Counted from the first letter of the stretch, positions 1-6,839 are shown. The stretch is DNA of 8,880 bases from Desulfobacteraceae bacterium (GCA_027325475.1 DAIEFO010000076.1:1-8880); one strand, 5' to 3'. The notes: a model not told the origin generated them from the letters alone. Translations and numbers: made by a program.

Positions 1-954
1 CGCCACAGCGTTCGTCCAGGCGATCCTGTCTTCCGGCCATATCGTCATATCCGGATAGGTATGGCCGCACCAGTAGGAACCATCGTCATAGCGCTTGTCG
101 CTGATCCATGAAAAGACAATGGCCGCCAGACGGTGGTTTCCCATAGCGCATAAGGCCAGACAGAGTTCAGAAGTTTCGGCGATGGTAATCCATGGATGAT
201 CTGAAACACAGCGAACGCCTTGGCCTTCTACAATGAATTTCTTCCAGAATCTGTCCAGGCGCTGCCTGGCGTCATAGCCGACCATAGCGCCGGATAGCAC
301 CGGATAAAACCAGTCCATCGCATACCGCGATTTGGTCATGTTGAAATGATGGGGCTTATGGCAGATGGCATCCTGAAGCTGCTTCAGGGCAGCTTCCCAT
401 GCGTACGGCACAGGCGTTTCCAGAATCTTCCCAATTTCCAGCGCGCACTTGATGCTCATAAACACAGAGCTGGAGCCGGTTAAAAGTGCCATGGGATCCA
501 CACGGCCATCCGGACTGACTGCCCAGTATATCTCTCCTCCCGGCGCCTGGAGGCTCACGGCGAAGTTGATCGCGGACTGAACCACCGGCCAGAAACGCCG
601 CAGCACCGCGATATCCCGTGTAATCAGGTAGTGATGAAACAAACCGACGCTGATATAGGAAGACTGGTTGGAATCCTGAGTTTTATCTTCCGGGACACCC
701 TTGCGATATGCCGCATACCAGCTTCCATTTTCGAGCTGATTTTCCGCCATCCACTCAAAAGCCTTCCGGGCTTCGGTCACATAGCCGCCGATGGTCAGTC
801 CCATTGCGGACTCCACATGATCCCAGGGATCGGTTTTGTCGGTGAGGCTCCAGGGAATTTCACCCGTGGGCGACTGGGTATCCGCAATCAGCCCCGCTAC
901 GGAAGCAATGTCAATGGATGCACGTTCAACCGCTCTGAATCTATCTTGTATCAT
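1..954 (-). CDS. Prenyltransferase/squalene-cyclase-like alpha-toroid protein, 3' end cut by window
   Basis: The frame is open for 318 codons from an ATG at 954 to the window edge, so the C-terminus is missing. The protein is soluble, with no signal peptide, and rich in Trp and His. It contains WDHVESAMGL (residues 44-53) and a QW-type repeat, QLENGSW (73-79), with a weaker copy, DDGSYW (290-295). Such repeats build the alpha/alpha barrel shared by squalene-cyclase/prenyltransferase-like proteins and six-hairpin glycosidases. Databases usually label relatives 'prenyltransferase' or 'phenyltransferase domain' without proof of that reaction. I see no zinc-ligand set of a protein prenyltransferase and no DxDD cyclase motif in the visible part, so substrate and reaction are unknown; a carbohydrate role is equally possible. 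It starts 19 nt after the RNase stop on the same strand with only a weak Shine-Dalgarno sequence, so it is probably co-transcribed. The coding call is strong, the function weak. Confidence 0.8.
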   Translation of the reverse strand, partial: MIQDRFRAVERASIDIASVAGLIADTQSPTGEIPWSLTDKTDPWDHVESAMGLTIGGYVTEARKAFEWMAENQLENGSWYAAYRKGVPEDKTQDSNQSSYISVGLFHHYLITRDIAVLRRFWPVVQSAINFAVSLQAPGGEIYWAVSPDGRVDPMALLTGSSSVFMSIKCALEIGKILETPVPYAWEAALKQLQDAICHKPHHFNMTKSRYAMDWFYPVLSGAMVGYDARQRLDRFWKKFIVEGQGVRCVSDHPWITIAETSELCLALCAMGNHRLAAIVFSWISDKRYDDGSYWCGHTYPDMTIWPEDRIAWTNAVA

Positions 955-973
955 AACGAACCTGTAAAAAAAA

Positions 974-2968
974 TCAGCTCATGAATACAGACAGCACGTC
1001 TTTTCGGGCGTTGACATGCTGAATCGTCACCTGTATCTGTGTTTCGGGTTTTAATTCCATCTTGCTGCCCATGGCCAGATCGCATTCAATCATATATTCT
1101 GTCAGCAGCACCTGGTAAGCATTCCGCCGTTTTCCCAGAACAATGGCGTCTTCTTTTTGGCCGATACGGGATTCGAGATATTTAAAAATCCAGTATCGGG
1201 TGCGCTGATACTGCATCCGGGACACCTTCTGCATCGGCTCCTGAAGCTGCTGAATGATCTGCCGGATTTCATCCGTACTGTAAGGTACTTCCTGGCCAAG
1301 AATGGCGCGAATCTGGCGCTGAGTCACCAGATCGTAGTATTTGCGGATAGGAGACGTCGCCGTCACATAGGCGTCCAGCCCCAAACCGGAATGACGCTCT
1401 GCCTGGTGAAACAGCATAAAGCGGCTCAACAGGCGCCGCTGCATGTAATTCTGGAACAGCGTTCCCTCGTTGCCCTTGTACAGACGATCCCGAGGACCTG
1501 GCTGAGCCCTGAATATCGCGGAGGTTCCGCGTTCAGACAGAAATCTGGCCATCAGCCAGTTGGCCAGGATCATGATTTCTGTCACCATCATCCGTCCGGG
1601 GCTTTCCCGATTGATCCGATTGACCGTGATGTCTCCGTTGTCGTTGACCCAGACATTGATATCCGGAAGCGTGATCTGCACAGCGCCGTTTCCCAGTCTT
1701 TTCTGGCGAAATCGCGCCGCGATGTCGCAGAGCCGGATAATTTCATGACTGCTGTCCGCCATCATGTTCACATCGTAATAAGTCAACTGCCGCTGCACCT
1801 TTATCCGGCTTGGAACAACCTCATAGTCCAGAACGTTCGCAGCACTGTCGAGGCGTATCAGAACGCTGATCGCAGGACGGATTTCACCGGCTTTAAGGCT
1901 GCATAACCCTTCTGCCAAACAAGGCGGCAACATGGAGATTTTTTTATCCGGCATGTAGATGGAACTGGCCCGGAGCCTGGCTTCCTGATCCACGAAATCG
2001 TTTTTCTTCACAAAATATCCCACATCCACGATATGAACGCCTACACAGCAGGCGTCGCCATAATCCTCGAAACTGATGGCGTCATCGTAATCGAGTGTGG
2101 ACTGGCCATCGACGGTCATCAGCGGCAAATCCGTCAGGTCTCTGCGAGCAGAAACATCCAAAGTAAAAGAAGTGCCGGCCGCGACCATTTTATTGGCATA
2201 TATCTCGGTTTCCGGTGCAAATTCCTGGGGAATGTCCTGACGGATCAGTTCAATATTTTCATTCGGGACAAAAATTCCCAGATTCACAAAGAGCGGGAAC
2301 AACGCTTCCGTGTCATCGACGCCCGCCTTGGCGAGAATGTCTCTGGCCTCATCGGCGCTGGGACTTTCCTTATCGAAGAGATAATAGGATTTAAGAATAG
2401 ACAGGCAGGCGGATGTATCTTCCGCCCATTCGGAAATGGCAGGCTGGCAGGAAAGCCAGTCTTTGAGACATGCAGCGAAGTTTTCAATCCGCATGGCCTT
2501 GCGGATAGCTTCCTGCTCCTGAGCAATGTTGCGATTGACCTGTTCCTCTGAAATCGGGAAAAACCGATTCTGATCGAACTTGAAATAGAGCCGATTCTGA
2601 AAAAAAGCGCGCACCACCGCGGACTCATGATCGGATGTAACAGCACTTGAAAAGCAGAATTCCGTCATGGTGGGCAGATCAATCCACTCCTGCTCGGTAT
2701 TGAGAACCTCCCAAAGCTCCCGGATATCGATCTGTTGCATCAACTGTTTCCGGAAACCGGCTATTTCCCGGAGCGCATCGATCATTTTGATACGCCCCAT
2801 GGACAAATCAAGTACCGTCCGGCTTTTATGAGACAGCCGGTTCAGCGGCAAACTGACTTCGCGGTTATTTTCGGTCAGAAGCTTCAGCCGCTGATTTCTG
2901 ACTTCCTGCACCACCGCGCATAATATCTTCTGGCGATCGATGAACTCAACGATATTTCCTTGTTCCAT
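974..2968 (-). CDS. RNase II/R-family 3'-5' exoribonuclease (RNB domain)
   Basis: This 664-residue protein should degrade single-stranded RNA processively from the 3' end in the cytoplasm. The RNB domain spans about residues 270-560. Its metal-binding aspartates D287, D293, D295 and D296 lie in VDGQSTLDYDDA with the same 6-2-1 spacing as E. coli RNase II D201, D207, D209 and D210. The ADPTAWI-like strand appears as HIVDVGYFV, and SPIRKY (539-544) supplies the arginine equivalent to R500. A short S1-like barrel ends the protein (about 600-664). The N-terminus is a small beta-barrel/helical region, not the paired cold-shock domains of E. coli RNase II/RNase R, so the protein resembles the cyanobacterial/Deinococcus-type branch. 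By my alignment to remembered E. coli sequence, the E542 position is Y586. I left the gene symbol empty because the rnb/rnr assignment is unclear. The ATG at 2968 has no Shine-Dalgarno sequence and sits 8 nt after a -10 box. Confidence 0.93.
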   Translation of the reverse strand: MEQGNIVEFIDRQKILCAVVQEVRNQRLKLLTENNREVSLPLNRLSHKSRTVLDLSMGRIKMIDALREIAGFRKQLMQQIDIRELWEVLNTEQEWIDLPTMTEFCFSSAVTSDHESAVVRAFFQNRLYFKFDQNRFFPISEEQVNRNIAQEQEAIRKAMRIENFAACLKDWLSCQPAISEWAEDTSACLSILKSYYLFDKESPSADEARDILAKAGVDDTEALFPLFVNLGIFVPNENIELIRQDIPQEFAPETEIYANKMVAAGTSFTLDVSARRDLTDLPLMTVDGQSTLDYDDAISFEDYGDACCVGVHIVDVGYFVKKNDFVDQEARLRASSIYMPDKKISMLPPCLAEGLCSLKAGEIRPAISVLIRLDSAANVLDYEVVPSRIKVQRQLTYYDVNMMADSSHEIIRLCDIAARFRQKRLGNGAVQITLPDINVWVNDNGDITVNRINRESPGRMMVTEIMILANWLMARFLSERGTSAIFRAQPGPRDRLYKGNEGTLFQNYMQRRLLSRFMLFHQAERHSGLGLDAYVTATSPIRKYYDLVTQRQIRAILGQEVPYSTDEIRQIIQQLQEPMQKVSRMQYQRTRYWIFKYLESRIGQKEDAIVLGKRRNAYQVLLTEYMIECDLAMGSKMELKPETQIQVTIQHVNARKDVLSVFMS

Positions 2969-2970
2969 AA

Positions 2971-2990
2971 CTGGTTATCATACCAACCAG
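2971..2990. promoter_or_regulatory. Perfect inverted repeat framing the RNase -10 box, possible operator
   Basis: CTGGTT (2971-2976) and AACCAG (2985-2990) are perfect inverted copies separated by 8 nt, and the spacer contains the complete -10 hexamer. A dimeric repressor bound here would block the promoter. In RNA made from further upstream, such as kinase read-through, the same sequence would form a 6-bp hairpin 2 nt before the start codon. The symmetry is visible; the regulatory role is inference, and a 6-bp repeat can occur by chance. Confidence 0.4.
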
Positions 2991-3005
2991 ATGGATGAAA
3001 GTCAA
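2977..3005 (-). promoter_or_regulatory. Sigma70-type promoter of the RNase gene, predicting a leaderless mRNA
   Basis: On the minus strand, TTGACT (3005-3000) and TATGAT (2982-2977) are separated by exactly 17 bp; each matches the consensus at five of six positions. Only 8 nt (2976-2969) separate the -10 box from the ATG at 2968. Initiation about 7 nt after the -10 box would therefore leave 0-3 nt of 5' leader. The absence of any Shine-Dalgarno sequence fits this. Promoter and geometry are read directly; leaderless translation is inferred. Confidence 0.7.
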
Positions 3006-3072
3006 CGCAGGGAATTGATGAATGCGGGTACGACAACATTGAAAAATGGTATCGAATACTCTCAGAAAAAAT

Positions 3073-5052
3073 TCAAACCGCCGCCGGCAGAACAACCGAA
3101 AACAAGCTGCCCTTACCGGGTTCGCTCAGTACCTGTATCTCACCGTTATGTTCCTTCACAATGCCGTAACTGACGGAAAGCCCCAAGCCGGTACCCTGCC
3201 CGGTGGGTTTGGTGGTGAAAAACGGATCGAATATCCGGGGCAGAATCTGAGCGGCAATGCCTGTTCCGGTATCTTTCACCCGAATAACGACCTGACGGCG
3301 CCGGACATCGTGCTCGGTCGAAATAACGATGAATCCGTTTTTTAAAATCGCCTGCCGGGCGTTCATGACCAGATTCATCACCACCTGCTTGAGCTTCTCG
3401 GCATCTCCCAGCACTCGCGGCAGCAATGGATCATACTGGGCCTGAATCTCGACGCCCGAAACCTCAAACTGATGCGCCACCACCATCACGACCTGATCGA
3501 TGGCGCTGTTAACATCCACATGGGCTTTTCGGGTTTCTGTTTTACGGGCGAAATTCAGCAGCGCCTCAACAACGGTTTTACAGTTTCGGGTATGCTTTTC
3601 AATGGTTTTCAGATCTTCGAATTTCTGGGAGCCTCTCGGTTCCTCCCGAAGCATGAGCTGGGTAAATCCCAGAATCAGCCCCAGCGGGTTGTTGACTTCA
3701 TGAGCCACACCCGCGGAAAGCTGCCCTAATGACGCCAGTTTGTCCGCCTGCAAAAGCTGTAATTCCATGTTCCGGCGATGCGTGACATCCTTAATAATAC
3801 CCTCGCATATCGCTGCGGCGCCATCGGAATTTTCCTGGCAGGATACGCTGATCAGCGCCTGACGTTCATTGCCGGCTCTGGTTTTCAAAATAAATTCCCT
3901 GTCCCGGACAAACCCCACAGACTTTAGTTCCTGCTGAACCCGTATAAAATCGTCCGGAAGCGAAAAAATATCCGAAAAACGCCATGATGTCAGAAGTCTC
4001 TGCTTGTCGCTGAATTCCAGCATCGTAATTCCGGTTTGATTGACATCCACAAACACCCCCTGAATATTGGCCACAAACACCATATCCATTGAGCCCTCGA
4101 AAATTCTGCGATATTTTTTTTCGGATATTTCAATGGCCTCTCTGGAGTCTTCCAGTTTTGAAATGGTCTGTTTCAAAAACTGCGTCATGGCCTCGAAAGA
4201 TTCAGACAACGCCTGAATCTCGTCTCCGGAAACAGTCCGATATATCCAGCACGTTTTGCAGACATCCCCTTTTTCGGCGTATTCCCCTTCCTTGCAGGTG
4301 GGGCAAAGCGTCCCCTCCATATACCAGCACCGCTGCTGAAGCTCTCCATACGCCGGGCAGCGATCATTGGAACATCGCATTAAATCCCAGCAGTGTTTTT
4401 TGAGCGCTGGCGCTGTAACAACATCCAGATCGCCTTTCATGATCTGTTCCGAAGCGCGATGCAGATTCAGGACTCTCCGGATGATCTGATTGGCGAACCC
4501 GGCGCCCGCAAGACAGGCAATGACGATGGAGCAACCGATCAAAACCCCGATGGTCCAAAGAAGGCTGTGAATCGTGCGATTGATTTTTGTCTTTGAAAGC
4601 CCGATGTGGACAGCCCCTATAGGCAATCCATCAATCTGGATCGGCACCGCAATATCGTAAATCAGTTCCCTGCCGGTATCCAGATATCGGATACTGGATG
4701 CCCGGCCTTTGGCGATCGGATTGATGGTTCTGAGGGCCACCGGAAAACCGTTATGAAACGTGTGGGATAAAACCTGTCCATGCTGGTTCAGGATAAACGC
4801 GTATGAGATATCGCGGCTCGATTGAACAACCCGATCTATCATCTCCTTGAGGTAGAGAAAATCCATTCCCAGAACGACATCCTGACTTCGGGCCGCCAGC
4901 ATCAATGCCATGGAAACGCCCTTGTTCAAAGATTCATGGAGGAGCGCCTTCTCCACCATGAATCGAACCGGAACGGCAATCAAAACCCCTGTCAGCAGAA
5001 CGACGGCAATGATACCACAATAGATTTTTCCGCGGATTCCCGGCTTCATCAT
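3073..5052 (-). CDS. Membrane histidine kinase with two-CW Cys-rich insert in HAMP, PAS, HisKA and HATPase
   Basis: This is a 659-residue inner-membrane sensor kinase. Transmembrane helices at about 9-31 and 163-187 enclose a periplasmic Cache/PDC-like domain. A HAMP region follows (190-295) whose connector holds a Cys-rich segment (218-272) with C221, C227, C232, C242, C250, C253, C265 and C268; three of these form CW pairs. A coiled coil then leads to a PAS domain (about 311-428), HisKA with phospho-acceptor H451 in GVAHEVNNPLG, and HATPase with N box N560/N564, G1 DTGTGI (594-599), F box FDPFFTTK (608-615) and G2 GTGLGL (620-625). All catalytic boxes are intact. There is no receiver domain and no adjacent response regulator. 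The gene starts 2 nt after the binding-protein stop, so translation is probably coupled; a second ATG follows immediately at 5049. The ligand and the metal state of the Cys cluster are unknown. Confidence 0.95.
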   Translation of the reverse strand: MMKPGIRGKIYCGIIAVVLLTGVLIAVPVRFMVEKALLHESLNKGVSMALMLAARSQDVVLGMDFLYLKEMIDRVVQSSRDISYAFILNQHGQVLSHTFHNGFPVALRTINPIAKGRASSIRYLDTGRELIYDIAVPIQIDGLPIGAVHIGLSKTKINRTIHSLLWTIGVLIGCSIVIACLAGAGFANQIIRRVLNLHRASEQIMKGDLDVVTAPALKKHCWDLMRCSNDRCPAYGELQQRCWYMEGTLCPTCKEGEYAEKGDVCKTCWIYRTVSGDEIQALSESFEAMTQFLKQTISKLEDSREAIEISEKKYRRIFEGSMDMVFVANIQGVFVDVNQTGITMLEFSDKQRLLTSWRFSDIFSLPDDFIRVQQELKSVGFVRDREFILKTRAGNERQALISVSCQENSDGAAAICEGIIKDVTHRRNMELQLLQADKLASLGQLSAGVAHEVNNPLGLILGFTQLMLREEPRGSQKFEDLKTIEKHTRNCKTVVEALLNFARKTETRKAHVDVNSAIDQVVMVVAHQFEVSGVEIQAQYDPLLPRVLGDAEKLKQVVMNLVMNARQAILKNGFIVISTEHDVRRRQVVIRVKDTGTGIAAQILPRIFDPFFTTKPTGQGTGLGLSVSYGIVKEHNGEIQVLSEPGKGSLFSVVLPAAV

Positions 5053-5054
5053 GG

Positions 5055-5978
5055 TTATTTATCCAGGTCTATGCCCACGACATCCATCAGCTTCCTTACG
5101 GAATTGAACTCCGCATCACTGGATGGCACCACACGCAGAAAATGGGCTTTTTGCAGTATCATTTGATGTTCAGGCGTATCCGGAGACAGCTTGAACAGGG
5201 CATCCTTGATTTTCTGAAGAACTTCAGGATTCATATTTTCCCTGGCGGAATATACCCATCCGGGATAATACCGGCTGTAAGCCACCACCCGAATTTTACT
5301 GATGTCAATTTTATTTGCCACCACGTTCAGCGTCCCTTCGCGGATCAGTCCGATATCGAACTGACCGGCATACACGGCCAGCACCACTTTTTCCTGTTTG
5401 CCGCCAGGCCCTGGAGAAAATTCGATTTCAGAAAAATCCTGACGTTTGATGCCATGGTCATAAAATTTACTCATGGGATACAAATATCCGCCTGCCGATG
5501 TCATATCCACAGCGATCAACCGTTTGCCCCGGCAGTCTTCCAGTGTTTTGATCGATGTGTTGTCGCTGCGGCAGATAATCTCTCCCCTGAAGTTTTTTTC
5601 TCCGGATGCCTCAACCACCTGAGCAAACGCTTTTTCACCATAGCGATGCGCCATTTTGACATAGACATATGGATTGGAAAATGAAATATCCACCTTTCCC
5701 TGCCCCACCATCCGCATATGTTCATCAAAGGTGTCCGGGAAAACCTGCCGGATGCGGTATCCGGTTTCCTTTTCGAGATATTTCACAAGCAGATAATGGC
5801 GCTCATACGAAACCGAATGGGAATACTGGGGCAGATACGCATAGGTGACAGCGTCGTCCGTATCCACGATTCGGGCGGGCTCGCGTTTGCTCAAATCAAC
5901 TTTTTGGGGCGGATGATCATTGGAACAGCCGACGCATGTCATGCAAACAGCCATCCAAAGATACAGCAGATATTTCAT
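5055..5978 (-). CDS. PhnD-like phosphate/phosphonate-family substrate-binding lipoprotein
   Basis: I start the gene at the ATG at 5978 (307 aa). A GTG at 5987 would add three residues, but AAGTG lies 6 nt before the ATG and suits it as a weak Shine-Dalgarno sequence. A short hydrophobic signal ends in a lipobox-like CVGC with C18, so the mature protein is probably lipid-anchored outside the membrane; Cys rather than Leu at -3 is atypical. The body follows the PhnD/SsuA periplasmic-binding fold: ERHYLLVKYLEKETGY near the N-lobe, GKVDISFSNPYVY, then FRGEIICRSD, a SAGGYLYP loop and VVLAVYAGQFDIGLIREG. Family members bind phosphonates, phosphite or other small anions, but many relatives have unrelated ligands. 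With no permease or ATPase nearby and a kinase 2 nt downstream, I infer a ligand-sensing role rather than uptake. Confidence 0.9.
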   Translation of the reverse strand: MKYLLYLWMAVCMTCVGCSNDHPPQKVDLSKREPARIVDTDDAVTYAYLPQYSHSVSYERHYLLVKYLEKETGYRIRQVFPDTFDEHMRMVGQGKVDISFSNPYVYVKMAHRYGEKAFAQVVEASGEKNFRGEIICRSDNTSIKTLEDCRGKRLIAVDMTSAGGYLYPMSKFYDHGIKRQDFSEIEFSPGPGGKQEKVVLAVYAGQFDIGLIREGTLNVVANKIDISKIRVVAYSRYYPGWVYSARENMNPEVLQKIKDALFKLSPDTPEHQMILQKAHFLRVVPSSDAEFNSVRKLMDVVGIDLDK

Positions 5979-6035
5979 ATGAATCACTTACGTTCAATTT
6001 TAAAATACGGTTATCAGAGCTACTGCAGCGCGTAT

Positions 6036-6066
6036 CGATATATGTGCCATACAAAATATGAAGTCA
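6036..6066 (-). promoter_or_regulatory. Candidate promoter of the binding-protein/kinase operon
   Basis: On the minus strand, TTGACT (6066-6061) is followed after 17-19 bp by an AT-rich CATATATC stretch (6043-6036) that could serve as a -10 box. The -35 box is good (five of six); the -10 box is weak and its exact register uncertain. It would give a leader of roughly 50 nt before the ATG at 5978. Confidence 0.45.
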
Positions 6067-6157
6067 AGATATAAGGTATTTCCCCTAAGAGAGCAAACCA
6101 TACGCAAGCGTTTTAACAACGCCATCACGGATATGTCGTTGTCGTTATGGTTTAATC

Positions 6158-6187
6158 TTGACATTTGGGTATCCATAAGGCTATCTT
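6158..6187 (+). promoter_or_regulatory. Sigma70-type promoter of the rpsF operon
   Basis: A perfect TTGACA (6158-6163) and TATCTT (6182-6187) are 18 bp apart; the second matches four of six -10 positions. Initiation near 6194 would leave a leader of about 210 nt before rpsF. No better promoter is visible between here and the gene. Confidence 0.6.
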
Positions 6188-6193
6188 ACTCAG

Positions 6194-6404
6194 ATTTAGA
6201 AAAAACCGGAACACGCACATGAGCGCCGGTTCTTCTTTCGTGATGGCGAAGCAAAAACCTTAAGGCCTGGAAACCCCCTATGCGGCGCTTATTATCGTTA
6301 TGACAACGAATGCGGCACAATCCAGAGACCGGGTTTTTCGCCTTGCCATTATCCTTGCTCTGATACGGACATGTATCAGGGCTTAACATCCATGAGGAGG
6401 CTGT
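6194..6404 (+). promoter_or_regulatory. Structured 5' leader of rpsF, possible S6:S18 autoregulatory element
   Basis: This stretch holds no convincing gene but several helices. AACCGG (6204-6209) pairs with CCGGTT (6226-6231), with CGC/GCG stacked inside and a 4-nt AACA bulge. TCGTT (6295-6299) pairs with AACGA (6305-6309) and is flanked by direct ATGCGGC copies at 6280 and 6310. A 10-bp hairpin with one G-U pair (6357-6366/6373-6382, loop GGACAT) ends 11 nt before the GAGGAGG ribosome-binding site (6394-6400). Competing pairings exist: AAACCC (6271-6276) with GGGTTT (6331-6336), and CAGAG (6323-6327) with CTCTG (6358-6362), the latter excluding the 10-bp hairpin. rpsF leaders in many bacteria bind S6:S18 through a helix with a CCG-containing loop; ACCGG at 6328-6332 is a candidate. 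The helices are read from sequence; the regulatory identity is inferred. Confidence 0.4.
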
Positions 6405-6836
6405 ATGAAACGGTATGAAACCATTGTAATTGTTGATCCTGATGTATCCGAGGATGAACGAAACGCGTTTTGCGACAAGATACTGGATATCATTTCGCAA
6501 TTGAACGGCGCTCTGATCGAGCGCGAAGACTGGGGCATCAAAAAACTTGCCTACGAAATCCGTAAAAAACTCAGGGGATATTATGTCCGCCTTGATTATT
6601 GCGGCTCCGGAGCCGTTGTGGATGAAATCGAACGGTTTTCCCGGATCAGCGACTGCTGTCTGAAGTATATGACCATCCTGCTGGCGGATAAAGCCGATCC
6701 GGAAAAGATCAAGGAAGAAATTGCCGCTGCCAAGATTCAGCCCGCCACGCCTGCGGAGGAAACCAGTACTGAAGAATCGGAAATGTCAGATGATGAAGAC
6801 GCCGATGCAACGGCAGAAAATGAGGAGGAGGAATAA
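6405..6836 (+). CDS. rpsF: 30S ribosomal protein S6
   Basis: This 143-residue small-subunit protein binds the 16S rRNA central domain as a heterodimer with S18. The ferredoxin-like body is recognisable from MKRYETIVIVDPDVSED, through EDWGIKKLAYEIRKKLRGYY (41-60, the family signature), to about residue 110. Beyond this runs a tail of about 30 residues that is almost all acidic and Ala/Ser/Thr, ending in NEEEE. S6 is commonly near 95-135 residues, so the length is at the upper end because of the tail. Translation starts at ATG 6405 with a strong GAGGAGG site 4 nt upstream. rpsR begins 3 nt after the stop, and the codons of the Glu tail supply its ribosome-binding site. Confidence 0.97.
   Translation: MKRYETIVIVDPDVSEDERNAFCDKILDIISQLNGALIEREDWGIKKLAYEIRKKLRGYYVRLDYCGSGAVVDEIERFSRISDCCLKYMTILLADKADPEKIKEEIAAAKIQPATPAEETSTEESEMSDDEDADATAENEEEE
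6822..6832 (+). promoter_or_regulatory. rpsR ribosome-binding site embedded in the Glu codons of rpsF
   Basis: GAGGAGGAGGA lies in the last codons of rpsF (Glu-Glu-Glu-Glu-stop) and ends 7 nt before the rpsR ATG at 6840. The acidic tail and the ribosome-binding site are therefore the same bases, which favours coupled synthesis of S6 and S18. Confidence 0.85.
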
Positions 6837-6839
6837 CCC

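Noticed and set aside
631..984. Plus-strand open frame opposite the toroid gene
   Set aside because: Antisense to a coherent QW-repeat protein, with no recognisable domain and no promoter.
1157..1906. Long plus-strand open frame (249 codons) opposite the RNase gene
   Set aside because: It lies entirely antisense to a gene with all RNB catalytic motifs, has no ribosome-binding site, and its His/Arg/Pro-rich product resembles no family. It is a composition shadow.
3061..3100. Intrinsic terminator at the kinase 3' end
   Set aside because: Only a 3-bp GC stem precedes the T-rich stretch on the minus strand, and part of it lies within the coding sequence; too weak to call.
6371..6418. Short upstream frame overlapping the rpsF start
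   Set aside because: Its ATG lies in the loop and stem of the 10-bp hairpin, has no ribosome-binding site, and its product has no recognisable features.
6186..6500. Minus-strand open frame across the rpsF leader
   Set aside because: It overlaps the S6 start and the structured leader, with no family resemblance.
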